From contig VTPC01090585.1 of NCBI GenBank assembly GCA_011009095.1, positions 248,001 to 312,000 of the forward strand: a stretch of DNA of 64,000 bases, written 5' to 3'. This document shows, one piece after another, positions 20,295 through 31,089 of this stretch (positions within the stretch are counted from its first letter, which is position 1; every line of letters starts with the position of its first letter). Source of the stretch: Ignelater luminosus. Its lineage: Eukaryota; Arthropoda; Insecta; Coleoptera; Elateridae. Both the position numbers and the translations under genes were made by a program. The notes beneath the pieces were generated by a model. That model worked only from the letters and a program-made list of their open reading frames with translations. It was not told the origin of the DNA and ran no database searches.

Positions 20295-22703
20295 TCAACT
20301 ACAGTAATGAATCATTGGTTCTGGTTTGGGACACTTTTTCGATAACTCTCTTAAAAACTCACCCGGTAATGGATTACCATCCAAATTAATATGGCACGAA
20401 GGAAAACACTCATAAAAAATTTTCATATCTAAGACGGCAATTTTATTGTCACTTAAATCAAGCTCAAGCAGTTCATTAAGACCAATTAAGTAAGAGAAAT
20501 CTATATTGTTTATATTATTATCGTTCAAATATAATTTTACTAACCATTTTAAATCATCAAATAGTCCAGGTTCTATCGTTTCGATGTTATTTCCACCTAA
20601 ATTCAAGTATTCCAAATCTGATAAGCCTAGGAGTATATCTCTCGTTAGCTTCCCTAGTTTATTCTTAGAAAGATCTACAGAACGGAGGTGTTTTGTAGGT
20701 CTGAAAATGTTCAATGGTAAAATCTCGATTTTATTGAAGGATAAATTTAGCTCTTCTAATTTTGTACATTCTGTAAAAGCATCATCTGATAGATTTTTCA
20801 ACTCATTCCCAACTAATTGTAAATGTTCTAACAGTCCTAACCCCTCCAAAGTTTCTTTTTTAATTTCGGTCAACTTATTTCTACATAGAGAAAGATATCT
20901 TAAATTTGTAAGTCCTTTAAATGCTCCAGCTTCAATGCAGTTAATTTTGTTTTCTGAAAGATATAATTCTCTTATACTTTCCGAGCCGTTAAAAACTCCT
21001 GTACGTAAAACTTGCAATTTTGTATTTGTTATGTAAACATATCTCAGTTTGTTAAATTTGGAAAAGACATCCGAAGGTAATTCTTTTATATTGTTATAAC
21101 TTAGAAACAATGTAAATAGGTTAGGTAAACCATTAAAACCACAACTATCTATATAACCCAAAGAATTATTTTCTACGCTTAATTCACTAACTGAAGTTAA
21201 TCCTTGAAATATTCCTGATTCTAATTTTTGTAGACAGTTGTGATCAAGGAGAAGGGAGTGTATTTTACTCAATGTTTTGAACGAATTCGGTTTTATAACC
21301 TCGATATTATTATGGGAAAGAAGTAATTTTTCTAAATTGTTTAAATCATCAAAAATTCCCTCCTCTAAAACCTTGATGTGATTCATAGAAAGCTCGAGGT
21401 TTCTAAGAGAATAAAGAGCTTCAAATAGCTTAGGTGGAAGCTGTTCTATTCCGTTCTCATTGAGGAGTAAACATTCTAGACAATTTAGGTCTAAAAATAA
21501 CGTGCTATCTAAAGACTCAATTTTGTTAATTTGCAAATTTAAGGTGGAGATAGATTTAAGAGGTTTAAAAGAATTTCTTTCGATTTCGCGTATTTCATTT
21601 TTTTCTAAGATAAGTTTCTTTAAACTACATAATCCTTCAAAATGCGTATCTTGTAAGTAGAGAATGTTATTATTTTCCAGATTAAGAATCTCTAATTTGG
21701 TATTACTTATAAATAATCCAGAAGGTAAGATTTGGATGGCATTATTGCTCAAATCAAGTAATTCTAAATTTTCTAAGTTTATCAGTGCCTTTGAAGCTAA
21801 AAACCTGATGCAATTACCGCTTAAATTCAGATATTCAAGTTTTGGACAGTTACGAAATGCTTCATTCCACAATGTGGTAATTTTATTTTTAGATAAAATT
21901 AAAACCTTGAGATTTTCTAAACCCACAAAATAATCAAGATCCAAATCTTGGATATCATTTCGACGTAAATTAAGGTAACTGAGACTATTTAACTCTCTAA
22001 ATACTCGTTTTGGTAGCCTTGAAATTAAATTGTCCTGCAACATTAATTGCACCAAATCATTCATACCTACAAACGCATCTGTTTCGACATTCTCTATTTT
22101 ACAAGAATCCAACCTTAAATCTGTTAAAGATGAAAGATTTCTAAAAACGTTGTTGGGTAACAATCGTATTTCATTTTCGTATAAGTACAGTAACTTCAAA
22201 ATACGGTTCTCTCCAAATAAATCAGAGTTCAGGCTTTTTATGTTATTATCATATAATTTTAATTCTAAAAGTGTGTTAAGCCTGCTAAATATATTAACTG
22301 AAAAATTATTGATGTCGTTTTTGAAAACATGCAATATTTTCGCATGGTAGAGACCCATAAAAACGTTGTCGTCTATATCATTTATTTCGCAAAACGAAAT
22401 TGAAACTTCATTTAAATTTTCCAGCGTTTCAAACAGAAAAGAAGTTAACTTGTTTACTTTGCAAAGTGTTATCCTGAAAATTTCAACTTGTCCGATTTCC
22501 TTAAAAAAGTCAGAAGTTAAAGTATCGATCTGACATTTTTCAAGTTCTAATTCTCTAAAATCTTTCGTTTTAATTTCGTTTTCTTTGGTGAATTTAGGAA
22601 TTTCCAACTTTATATCTTCAACACTCTTCATTTTCTCACAAACGATTTTTTTTAAATTTGCATAGTATTTACATTGAGGTTGATCATCGCAATAAACATC
22701 CAT
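20295..22703 (-). CDS. Leucine-rich-repeat protein, intact tandem copy
   Basis: An intact frame of 802 residues from the ATG at 22703. A reading from the GTG at 22715 adds four residues and is not preferred. Residues 1-50 form a polar head with three or four Cys (CDDQPQCKYY, KKIVCEKM), then about 29-30 LRR units of about 24 residues fill the rest. The end reads HINLDGNPLPGEFLRELSKK and PKPEPMIHYCS. No signal peptide or membrane span is visible at this start, and the upstream exon predicted from the splice sites offers no in-frame ATG. Either the protein is not secreted by the usual route, or its signal exon was missed. The family suggests protein binding; the partner is unknown. It is the best preserved member of the three-copy tandem and the reference for the breaks in the other two. 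Confidence 0.9.
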   Translation of the reverse strand: MDVYCDDQPQCKYYANLKKIVCEKMKSVEDIKLEIPKFTKENEIKTKDFRELELEKCQIDTLTSDFFKEIGQVEIFRITLCKVNKLTSFLFETLENLNEVSISFCEINDIDDNVFMGLYHAKILHVFKNDINNFSVNIFSRLNTLLELKLYDNNIKSLNSDLFGENRILKLLYLYENEIRLLPNNVFRNLSSLTDLRLDSCKIENVETDAFVGMNDLVQLMLQDNLISRLPKRVFRELNSLSYLNLRRNDIQDLDLDYFVGLENLKVLILSKNKITTLWNEAFRNCPKLEYLNLSGNCIRFLASKALINLENLELLDLSNNAIQILPSGLFISNTKLEILNLENNNILYLQDTHFEGLCSLKKLILEKNEIREIERNSFKPLKSISTLNLQINKIESLDSTLFLDLNCLECLLLNENGIEQLPPKLFEALYSLRNLELSMNHIKVLEEGIFDDLNNLEKLLLSHNNIEVIKPNSFKTLSKIHSLLLDHNCLQKLESGIFQGLTSVSELSVENNSLGYIDSCGFNGLPNLFTLFLSYNNIKELPSDVFSKFNKLRYVYITNTKLQVLRTGVFNGSESIRELYLSENKINCIEAGAFKGLTNLRYLSLCRNKLTEIKKETLEGLGLLEHLQLVGNELKNLSDDAFTECTKLEELNLSFNKIEILPLNIFRPTKHLRSVDLSKNKLGKLTRDILLGLSDLEYLNLGGNNIETIEPGLFDDLKWLVKLYLNDNNINNIDFSYLIGLNELLELDLSDNKIAVLDMKIFYECFPSCHINLDGNPLPGEFLRELSKKCPKPEPMIHYCS

Positions 22704-22730
22704 TTTCTTGCCCACAGTAAAACGACGACA

Positions 22731-22798
22731 CTAGAAAAAAATCAACACAAAGTTTAGAAGGCATAAACAGTACTTTAAGAAACCCACACAATACTTAC
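22731..22798 (-). other. Putative 5'-UTR intron of LRR copy 3
   Basis: A GTAAGTATT donor at 22798 and a TTTTTTCTAG acceptor at 22731-22732 frame a 68-nt intron 27 nt upstream of the ATG. The block after the acceptor (TGTCGTCGTTTTACTGTGGG) is conserved in copies 2 and 4. The exon before the donor has no useful ATG. Confidence 0.5.
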
Positions 22799-23149
22799 AT
22801 TATAGCAAAAATTGTTTTATTAATTAAATAATTCCATTAGAAGGTTCCACTTAAAAACAGATAAATCGGTACAAGACGTGTAAACTTTAACAAAATGCGC
22901 CATTAAAATAATGTTTTATTGAAGATAGCTTGAACAATTTCAAAGTTTATCAAAGTTAACACAAATGTGTGACTATACAGTGATAATGAAAAACAAATTT
23001 AGAGTGAGACACGTGTATTTACAGGTGAACGCATTTTGACAAAACTGAACGTCTTATCACTTTTTGAACTACTTGCATTAATAGTTTTCAGTTGAGAAAT
23101 CTTATGACACATTAATAAGATAATTACAATAGAGAATCTTTCTTAAATG

Positions 23150-24640
23150 TACAGGATGCAACTCTTCTCTTCCACCTAGCTGTTACATTTACACCAAATG
23201 ATGACGAAGTAGACGACGAAATAGCTAGACACCTCTCTAATATACCTCCTAATGTATCACCAATTAAATCCTTTACTGCTACAGAATTGCAACAAGAAAT
23301 CTTTTAAACACAAGGAAAGCCCCAAGTATAGATAAAGTAACCTCGAAAATGTTAAAAGAACTCCCTAAGAAAGGTGTGACTTGCCTATTATTTTTATTCA
23401 ATGCACTCCTACGGCTCAACTACTGGCCCAAACAACTAAAAACTGCTGAGATAATATTAATGTCGAAACCAAGAAAAACCCAAATGAAGTTTCGTCATAT
23501 AGACCAATCAGTCTTCTACCAGTTATATCCAAACTCCTAGAAAGATTACTATTGCACACGATAAACACTGACCTACCAGCAGAGGAATGGATTACAGAGC
23601 ATCAGTTTGGATTTAGACAAGGCCATTCAACTGTCCAACAAGTTCATCGTATAACACATGAAATATACCTCGCATTTGAACAAAATAAATACTGCACAGC
23701 TGTGTTCTTAGACGTCAGCCAAGCATTTGATAAAGTCTGGCGCATTGGATTACTTTACAAAATTGCAAAGATCCCCCCGTTAAAGCATTATAGACTCTTC
23801 AAATCCTACCTAACCAGCAGGCAGTTTAGAAGCAAGGTGAATGATGAAACATCCAAGAATTACCTTATCACATCTGTAGTTCCCCAAGGAAGCGTGCTGG
23901 GACCAATCCTGTACGTGTTATATACAGCCGATATGCCAAATGCTCGAAATATCATAGTAGTGACTTTTGCCGATGACACCGTTCTCCTAGCGACACACGC
24001 CGATCCAGCAAGAGCATCCAATATCCTACAGCATCATTTACTACCGCTACAACAATGGCTAAAAAATGGAAAATTAGAATTAATACGACCAAATCTAAAC
24101 AAGTCGATTTCACATTAAGAAAGATCGCTGTCTACCACTATATATCAACAATGAAGTAATTCCAATATGCCAGTTCACAAAGTATCTCGGTTTCCATCTG
24201 GACTCCAGACTTACATGGAAAAAGAGGAAATAGATAGACCTGAAAGTGAAAGAACTATATTGGCTAATAGGCGAAACATTCAATTTATGTCTAGAAAACA
24301 AGCTCCTACTCTATACTACCATACTTAAACCCATATGAACGTATGGGATTAAACTATGGGGGTGCGCAAGTAAATCAAGCATTTCCATTATCCAAAGGTG
24401 CCAATCCAAAATATTACGCATGCTTACCAATGCACCATGGTACGTGTCCAACCAAACGCTTCACCAGGACTTGAAGGTTCCATTTGTTACCGAAGTAATT
24501 AATGCTCGAAGTTCCAAACACTGCAGCAAAATAGAAACCCACCCCAATCTACTCTTACTGCAGCTACTCCAGAAGCCACCTACTAGAAGATTAAAACGGT
24601 TATGGCCAGCTGACATGAAGTCGGACTAAGAGGCTCCCTC
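23150..24640 (+). mobile_element. Jockey-like LINE, 5'-truncated, RT plus C-terminal region
   Basis: A plus-strand non-LTR retrotransposon lacking the endonuclease. 23180-23350 gives the linker before RT (VTFTPNDDEVDDEIARHLS). 23390-24110 gives most of the RT: RPISLLPVISKLLERLL-like, EHQFGFRQGHST, AVFLDVSQAFDKVWR (motif A), SVVPQGSVLGPILYVLYTAD and TFADDTVLLAT (the catalytic FADD). 24150-24620 gives the thumb and C-terminal region (FTKYLGFHLDSRLTW, MLTNAPWYVSNQTLHQDLKV, RRLKRLWP). There is a frame change near 23490, another near 24070, and stops near 24230 and 24335, so it is inactive. It lies in the spacer upstream of LRR copy 3, between that gene and a gypsy fossil, and copy 2 lacks it there. 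Confidence 0.9.
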
Positions 24641-24827
24641 ACTGGAAGGACCCTCATCCCGACAATCACGACAACACACTAGCTCATATGTACAGGCTAT
24701 TGTGGTGTGATGAGCAATAGAAAGTTAGTACTACATGTATGGTGATGTTGGTAGTTGTCAAAATGTAATGTAAAATATCATTTTGAATTGTGTTTTAATA
24801 TATTTGTGATTAATAATTAAAACATGT

Positions 24828-25780
24828 TTGAAAGTATTGGTATCACTGATACATATTGATTTTAGTCAAGCCTATAACCAACTAATTTTAAAAAACGAAA
24901 CCCAAAATTTTTTATCATATCGAGACTTACCATTTGGAGCTAAACAGACATGTTGCATTTCCCAACGCATTGTTGAGACCACATTGAAGGGCGTACAGGT
25001 ACGTCATTGGCAGGACTAGATAATAACATCTGAGAAAACTGAGAGATGTTCAATTAAGCAAGGCTAGTCTAAAACTGAAATTAAATATTTATTTATTATT
25101 TATTAATAAGATAAATCTAAAGTTGACCATAAAGCTTCTCCAAGACGTTAAGAGGCACCAAAGTAAGGGGTTTGCCCTCCATGTTTGTGTTTCAGAGTCT
25201 GAGAGTTTCTTTAGAGTTCAAGAAGGACTCACACAAGCCCCAAGACTAACCCAACAAGTTTTTTTAATGGTTCACAAATTTAATATAATCATTATACTGA
25301 TAATTTAGAACAGAATCTTGACAATCATAAAATAGCCAAAAAGAGTCAGATGTCTGAAAATACTGTAAAAAAAAGTGAAATGAGTTTAGGTGAAGTATTA
25401 AGTTAAAAGGCTTAGGATGAATTTTACACTTAAGCCAGAAGTGAGCAAGCTTGGTCCCCGTAGCCGAATTTACATTTATGTTTGAAATATCTATGTGTTT
25501 CAAAATGGTTGATCCTGAAGATTTGTGAATTTCAATTTGACCTACTTACATGTCACCACTCACCAGGTGTGACTTTCCTAAACAAGTCAAATAGGTTCTT
25601 ATCTCCTTTTTAAGATATGTTCTAATTTACTCGACCTCAAAGAAGAGACTTGGCGTAGATAGCTCAAGATTCGAGTTATACCAAGTAGGTACCACTTTTC
25701 GTTACTTATTGATAAATGTGACATAAGTCAAGGAAGGTTTGGTTTACTCATTCTTCCAAAATGTCTACTGTGTATTTTCA
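24828..25780 (+). mobile_element. Second Ty3/gypsy fossil fragment
   Basis: About 24835-25020 encodes part of a Ty3/gypsy reverse transcriptase (HIDFSQAYNQLILKN, DLPFGAKQ, QRIVETTLKG). The segment 25560-25780 resembles 19800-19990 of the first fossil and may be LTR-derived. Most of the element between them is lost. It is broken, old, and occupies the same place relative to LRR copies 3 and 4 as the larger fossil does to copies 2 and 3. Confidence 0.65.
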
Positions 25781-26990
25781 AATAGAAACCAAAATCTGAT
25801 TCTAAGATCAATTAAAGTAAACTTGACAAGTCAAAATTGAAAGAAAGAAGTAGTGCAGAATAACAATAAGTAAAAATGAACCACAACGTAAACTAAACTT
25901 ATCGAATCTCTAACTGTAGGAAGCTCACTTAACGTATCAGAGCTCGTCAGTTTTTAACCTACAAATATTGAGATTGCGTAGGTAGAGGGGTTGAGAAACG
26001 CTAATTTAAAGCACATGCATCTTAATGTACCGAAAACGCATGACCTTCATAATCTTCTACTTATAAAATTAAATTCAGATAGGTTTCTAAAAATTACTAA
26101 ACTTCATTCCACAACATTTCGAGATTCTATGAACACTTTAGAATGGTAGTTGACACAATGACACATATTGAAAGGTTATCTTCCTGTCATTAAAAGTAAA
26201 ACTACTAAAATCGTTGTTGTTAGTTGTTTTGATTATCACAAAATGGTTTATGTTCATGAGATTGTTCATTGTGTTGAAATTTTGAAGCAACTAATCAACG
26301 CTGTGTTATTTCTAGAGATTTTTCTATTGTACTAAAATCAAGGCTGCAACTGAATAAGACACTCAAATATTTTGACTTGATACTTAAATATTTACACGAA
26401 ATTTCTTTATTATGTTGAAACATTTTTATTTGGTCTGTTACAGATTCGTGCCCACTTGTTGATGTGCTATAGTCTACGGCATTACAAGTCGAAAATAAGG
26501 AGAGACCATTTTGGCTGATCTCAGTATTAAAGAAATTATGGAAATTTTTAATTTAGCGACAGCTAACGCGGGGGCAAGGCCTTGAGTCATGAGAGCAAGG
26601 AGTATCTGACCGCTACTCATAACTTCTCAAAATAACTCAAAAAAGACTTCAAATCATTCTAAGTTCTAGACTCAAGCATGAATAATCTTACCGTTTGAAG
26701 TATGAAATAATAATAAGGATTAGGAAGGACAAAAAAACAAGAACAAACAAATAATGTACAAAATATGTATTGAGGCTCTTTCTGACATCAAAATACACTT
26801 TAAATGATAAATGATTTGGTTGATAACGAACAAATAAATGTCAATGGTCAGTTTTATATTTTGATTTATAAAAATTACCTCTTGAATAGATTTATGTGGA
26901 GTTGCTGTATATACGTATAAAGAGTAAAAACCTTCAGATGGAAACTATTCCAGTTCGTTGTCATTTAAATAAACATATCTACTAGATAAT
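25781..26990. other. Intergenic between gypsy fossil and LRR copy 4
   Basis: AT-rich with no recognised gene. 26940-26990 borders the truncated end of LRR copy 4. The missing C-terminal half of that gene is not visible here. Confidence 0.5.
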
Positions 26991-28109
26991 CTAAATGTGA
27001 GAATAACAGCTATTAAAAAATTTAGTTTGATTATTTCGTAAATTTAAAACAGAAATAGATTTAAGAGGTTTGAAAATATCGTTTTGAATTTTTTTTATTC
27101 TGTTACTTTCTAAGATAAGTTGCTTTAGATTACATAGTCCTTCAAAATATGCTTCTCGCAAGCAGCAAATGTTATTATTTCCAAGATCAAGAATTTCTAA
27201 TTGAGTATTTTCCCTAAATAACCTTGAAGGCAAAGTCTGGATGACATTATTGCGCATATCAAGTAGTAACAGATTTCTTAAATCTATCAGTGCATTTGAA
27301 AACACAAATCCAATACAATTATTGCTTAAATTCAAACACTCTAGCTTTGGGCAATTAGAAAACGCATTACTCCATAAAGTATTAATTTTATTTTGGGATA
27401 AATCTATTTTCTTTAAATTGTCCAAACCGAAAAGGCAATTAAAATTCAAATCTTCGATTTTATTTCCACTCAAATTAAGATAATTAAGATTATGTAAATC
27501 TCTAAATACACGTCTTGGCAGCTTTGCGATTAAATTGTTCTGTAGCATTAATTGTACTAAACCACTTATACCTACAAAAGAATCTTCTTCAACAGTTTCA
27601 ATCTCACATGAATCTAACCTCAAATCTGTTAAAAACGAAAAATTTTTGAACACGTTATTGGGTAACCATCTTATCTCATTTTCACATAACCGCAGTACTT
27701 TCAGAATGCAGTCGTTCTCAAAAAGGCCAGAATTCAATAATTTTCTTTTATTATTATGTAATTCTAATTCCATAAGTGTACTAATATTACTAAATAGGAT
27801 GATGTTTTCTGCGAAATTACCAATGTCGTTTTTAAATAGCTGAGAACGTAATATTTTTCCTTTACAATAATTTATTCGGGCTGTTTTCAGTTGCTTCATT
27901 TTGTTGAGGAAGTCACGAGTTAAAGTATCCATACGGCATTTTGAATGTTCTAGTTCTCTAATAAAATTGTCCATTTGAATTCCATTCTCCATGATGAATT
28001 TATGAATTTCTGTGTTCACTTCCTTAGAATTTGTCATATTTACACAAACTATCTTATTGTTGCATTCGTTAGAATTATGTTGAGGTTGGAAATCGGAATA
28101 ATCTTCCAT
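26991..28109 (-). pseudogene. LRR gene copy 4, truncated
   Basis: A frame of 372 residues from the ATG at 28109, homologous to the N-terminal half of the 802-aa copy at 20295-22703 (for example LRLDSCEIETVEEDSFVGI and NCPKLECLNLSNNCIGF). It ends in FFNSCYSHI, where copy 3 continues with LDSTLFLDLNCLE, so about half of the LRR array is missing. About 35-37 residues near position 95 are also absent (YCKGKILRSQLFKNDIG versus a longer stretch in copy 3). The head has Cys residues like its relatives and no signal peptide. It could still make a short LRR protein, since the frame is open, but its truncation and loss of repeats favour a decaying copy. It is more diverged from copy 3 than copy 2 is. 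Confidence 0.75.
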
Positions 28110-28136
28110 TTTTCGTCCAAGAGTAAAATGATGACA

Positions 28137-28225
28137 CTGGGAAAATATCTACAAAGTTTAGAAATTAAATTCAATAAAGCCATATAAGGAAACAAAACCC
28201 GTTTTGAGTAGTAGGTACTACTTAC
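28137..28225 (-). other. Putative 5'-UTR intron of LRR copy 4
   Basis: A GTAAGTAGTA donor at 28225 and a TATTTTCCCAG acceptor at 28137-28138 frame an 89-nt intron, 27 nt before the ATG, in the same position as in copies 2 and 3. Confidence 0.5.
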
Positions 28226-30482
28226 GTTTATAAACAAACAACTTGACTAATTTCAAATAAAAACAAACTATATAACCTACAATTTTAATGTTTCATAGCA
28301 AATAAATCAAAACGGTTTTGATTTAAGAATTTATTGAAACTAAAAACTATGCGGACATGTGCTGATTATATCACTCTTTCAATGTAATACAGGGTGTATC
28401 ATCTCCAAAAAATAAATTTTTAAAGGGCATAAAAGTCATATTTGATTATGTATTTAACTTATCAATCCTATCAGTGACTGCTTCACTGCTTTTAGTTTTT
28501 AGCTAAACTTGGAAGATGCGGTAGAATATCTTTAGGTGTTTGGTAAACTAGATTTTTGAGATCCGTACTGAAAGGCAAAAAGATTGTTATTTAATCTATC
28601 AATATGCAGGTGAGGAAACCAGAAGGTAAAATGAGATGCACCCAAGCTTTAATTCAATTTAGCAGAGATAGTTATATTTCTTTCGTAGGATGCGCAGTTT
28701 TTGAGTAAAATAGTAGAGCAGCAAAGCGCCTCGTACCCAGGTATTTAAATTATAGGAGGAGATCGAGATCCGAGATGGGAGTTTAAAGTTTTAGGCGAAT
28801 GTTGGCAGGTTTTAGTCTTGCCTGGATCTTTTGAGCCGAACCATTTGAGTGCTGACAAAGACTAAAATAATTAAAATAGAAGCTCTTGAAAGGAATTGCC
28901 TTGCAGACTCTGTGTTGTCTATGTGTAACTGTTAATTATTTGAACAAGGAGGTAGGAACATCTGCATTGACGAGTTCGTGTCAGACTTGGTCAAAGGCTC
29001 GATGTCGAGGAGGATAGCAATAATGCAGCGGCCATAGTTGGCGGTACGACTAGAGAAGTAGATCTGACGTCGAACAACCGGTTCAAAAACCAAACTGATC
29101 AGCGAAAATTCTTTTGAAGACTCTCCCGATGACGTTTAATAAGACTATGGGGCCAAAGTGGTGGCTTTCCAAGAGGTGGGAAAATATCTGAATTAAAGAC
29201 AGCTGTTGAAGAGGATGGAGTTAAGAGTGATGGTAACTACAGGAAAATGTTGTGGGGCTTTTCTGGTGATGATGTCCCTGCCGAAATAGTATTTGCCAGT
29301 GGAGATAGTGACTCCACCCAGATGGAGCCGAGACAGAAGGTGGCTTTTCCATATATTTTCTGTTTGATAATTGATATGGTGGAAGTGACAGTTACTGAAA
29401 AGTGGCTCTGTAAGTGGTTAGTGGATTTCTTGGAGTTTCTTGGGTTTGGGAATCAGTGACTATCCTGCCAGGGCTTGAGATTTATTCCAAAATTCGCCGC
29501 CATCTCTGTGATCCAGGTTATAGCAGAAGGTAAGACCAAAATAATTGACTCTGAATATTATTGAAATGAGTACTGCTGCTGCTTTCCAAGAGTATGGGTA
29601 GTGAGTACATTACAATAAAAATGTTCAAAATGAATATTTTTTTATTTAAGTACGCAAGTATTTATCAAAAACTGCTCAGAATTAAAGGAACAGAAGCAAA
29701 TGCATATTTTTAATTCTGCTTACCTCTATCTTACCTTCAACAATCATGAAAATATAACGTTTGGTGATTACAGTACTACATTACTCTAATATGAAATCAC
29801 TCACATTCAACGTACACCATTTCTTCACTTACCTATTTAATTGTTTGTTTGAGAGAAGTTCCTATTTGCATAACTTGGATGTTAGATTAATCCAAATATA
29901 CATTGGTGTACAATGCTGAACTCATGAAAAACACAGAATAAATTAAAACTTATTTTGCAGAGAAAGTGTATTGGGCTTTTTCACTTACAATCGGTAAATT
30001 TCTTGACAAATTATTTAATGTCTAACAATTATAAAAATAAGCAGTTCAAATAGAAAACTTTATTAAAAATTAATATTTACGTACAAATCACTAGCTTTGT
30101 TATCAGTTGGTATTTTAAATTACAACAATATGAATTTAGTTACAACTATAGTCTTACATAATACATAATTCTAAAAAATAATAGTAGTAGTAACAATAAT
30201 AAATTATATTGCAGTATAATTATCATTAATTGGAAGCTATGGCATACTTCATTTTTCATATTTGAAATGTGATAATACAAACAATTAAAAACCAAATAAA
30301 TACACTTAGAACGTTTATTACGTACAGATAAAAGAAACACTTTCTTAGAAAGCAAAAACAAAGTAACTAATGAATGATAAAGTGTTTAACAACTAAATTT
30401 GCAGTATATTGATTTACAGCCAATAATTCGAATGTGCTACGTAATTACAAATATTGCAGTTACACAATTTAACTATCACATA
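28226..30482. other. Intergenic between LRR cluster and furin gene
   Basis: ATACAGGGTGTATC at about 28388 is a solo end of the TACAGGG repeat type. 28640-29560 is clearly GC-richer than its surroundings and has a plus-strand open frame (29247-29459) without a known domain. It may be a decayed transposon, but I could not name it. The remainder is AT-rich. The host boundary of the furin 3' UTR lies near 30480. Confidence 0.45.
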
Positions 30483-30488
30483 TTTATT
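30483..30488 (-). promoter_or_regulatory. Candidate polyadenylation signal for furin CRR isoform
   Basis: AATAAA on the minus strand about 126 nt beyond the stop codon at 30614, in AT-rich sequence; positional assignment only. Confidence 0.4.
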
Positions 30489-30613
30489 TGCTCAGTTTAA
30501 TTTTAGTCAATTAATTCGGTTTCACTGATATCTTCACATCAAACTTTTAAACTTTTTTTTTCAAAGATACAATTTTGTTCAAAGTGCAATTAAAATCACA
30601 TCACAAAAATATC

Positions 30614-31089
30614 CTAATCGCTATCACTATAAACAGCTGTCTTTATATTATGTTCTATTTTTCTAATATTACTTATAATATCTATCTGTGGTGCTTCTCT
30701 ATGTAACTTCTTTCGTAACCTCTTTTCTAATATGATATAATATATGAGGACAAAAATAAACAACAATATAACAAGCCATAACAAGAGATATGCTCTAAAA
30801 TACCATTTCTCCATTTGGAGATTACCTACTGCAAAATTAGGGTAACAATAACTTTCTAGATTGTTTGAAGTTACAAGTAATGCATCAGGGTAACAAGCTG
30901 TACATTGATAATCACTAGATCCTGAACAATTTTTACAGGTATAATGACAATGTAGACAAACGCTTTGTAACGCTTGTAGATTCTTGTTTCCATGTTCACT
31001 CTTCTGGGCATCAAGATAGCTTGGATAGAGATGTTCTGGGCATTCCAACAAACACTTACCTTGATGTAGAATATAATTTGAAGGACATT
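30614..31089 (-). CDS. Fur1: Fur1 terminal exon: cysteine-rich region, membrane span, tail
   Basis: The acceptor is CTTTTTTTACAG before AATGTCC; it needs one base from the previous exon (phase 1), giving ECPSNY. The exon encodes two furin-like Cys repeats ([19 protein letters not shown] and [26 protein letters not shown]) and then one hydrophobic span ([20 protein letters not shown]). A short basic cytosolic tail follows, ending AVYSDSD. The SDSD end resembles the acidic, CK2-type sorting cluster of furin tails (inference). The donor at 40150 (exon end 40151) is the only preceding donor seen with a matching phase that keeps the P domain complete. This corresponds to the 'CRR' type of furin isoform. 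Confidence 0.85.

Noticed and set aside
28640-29560. GC-richer block considered as a LINE remnant
   Set aside because: Minus-strand fragments gave only vague resemblance to RT linkers, not enough to name a family.
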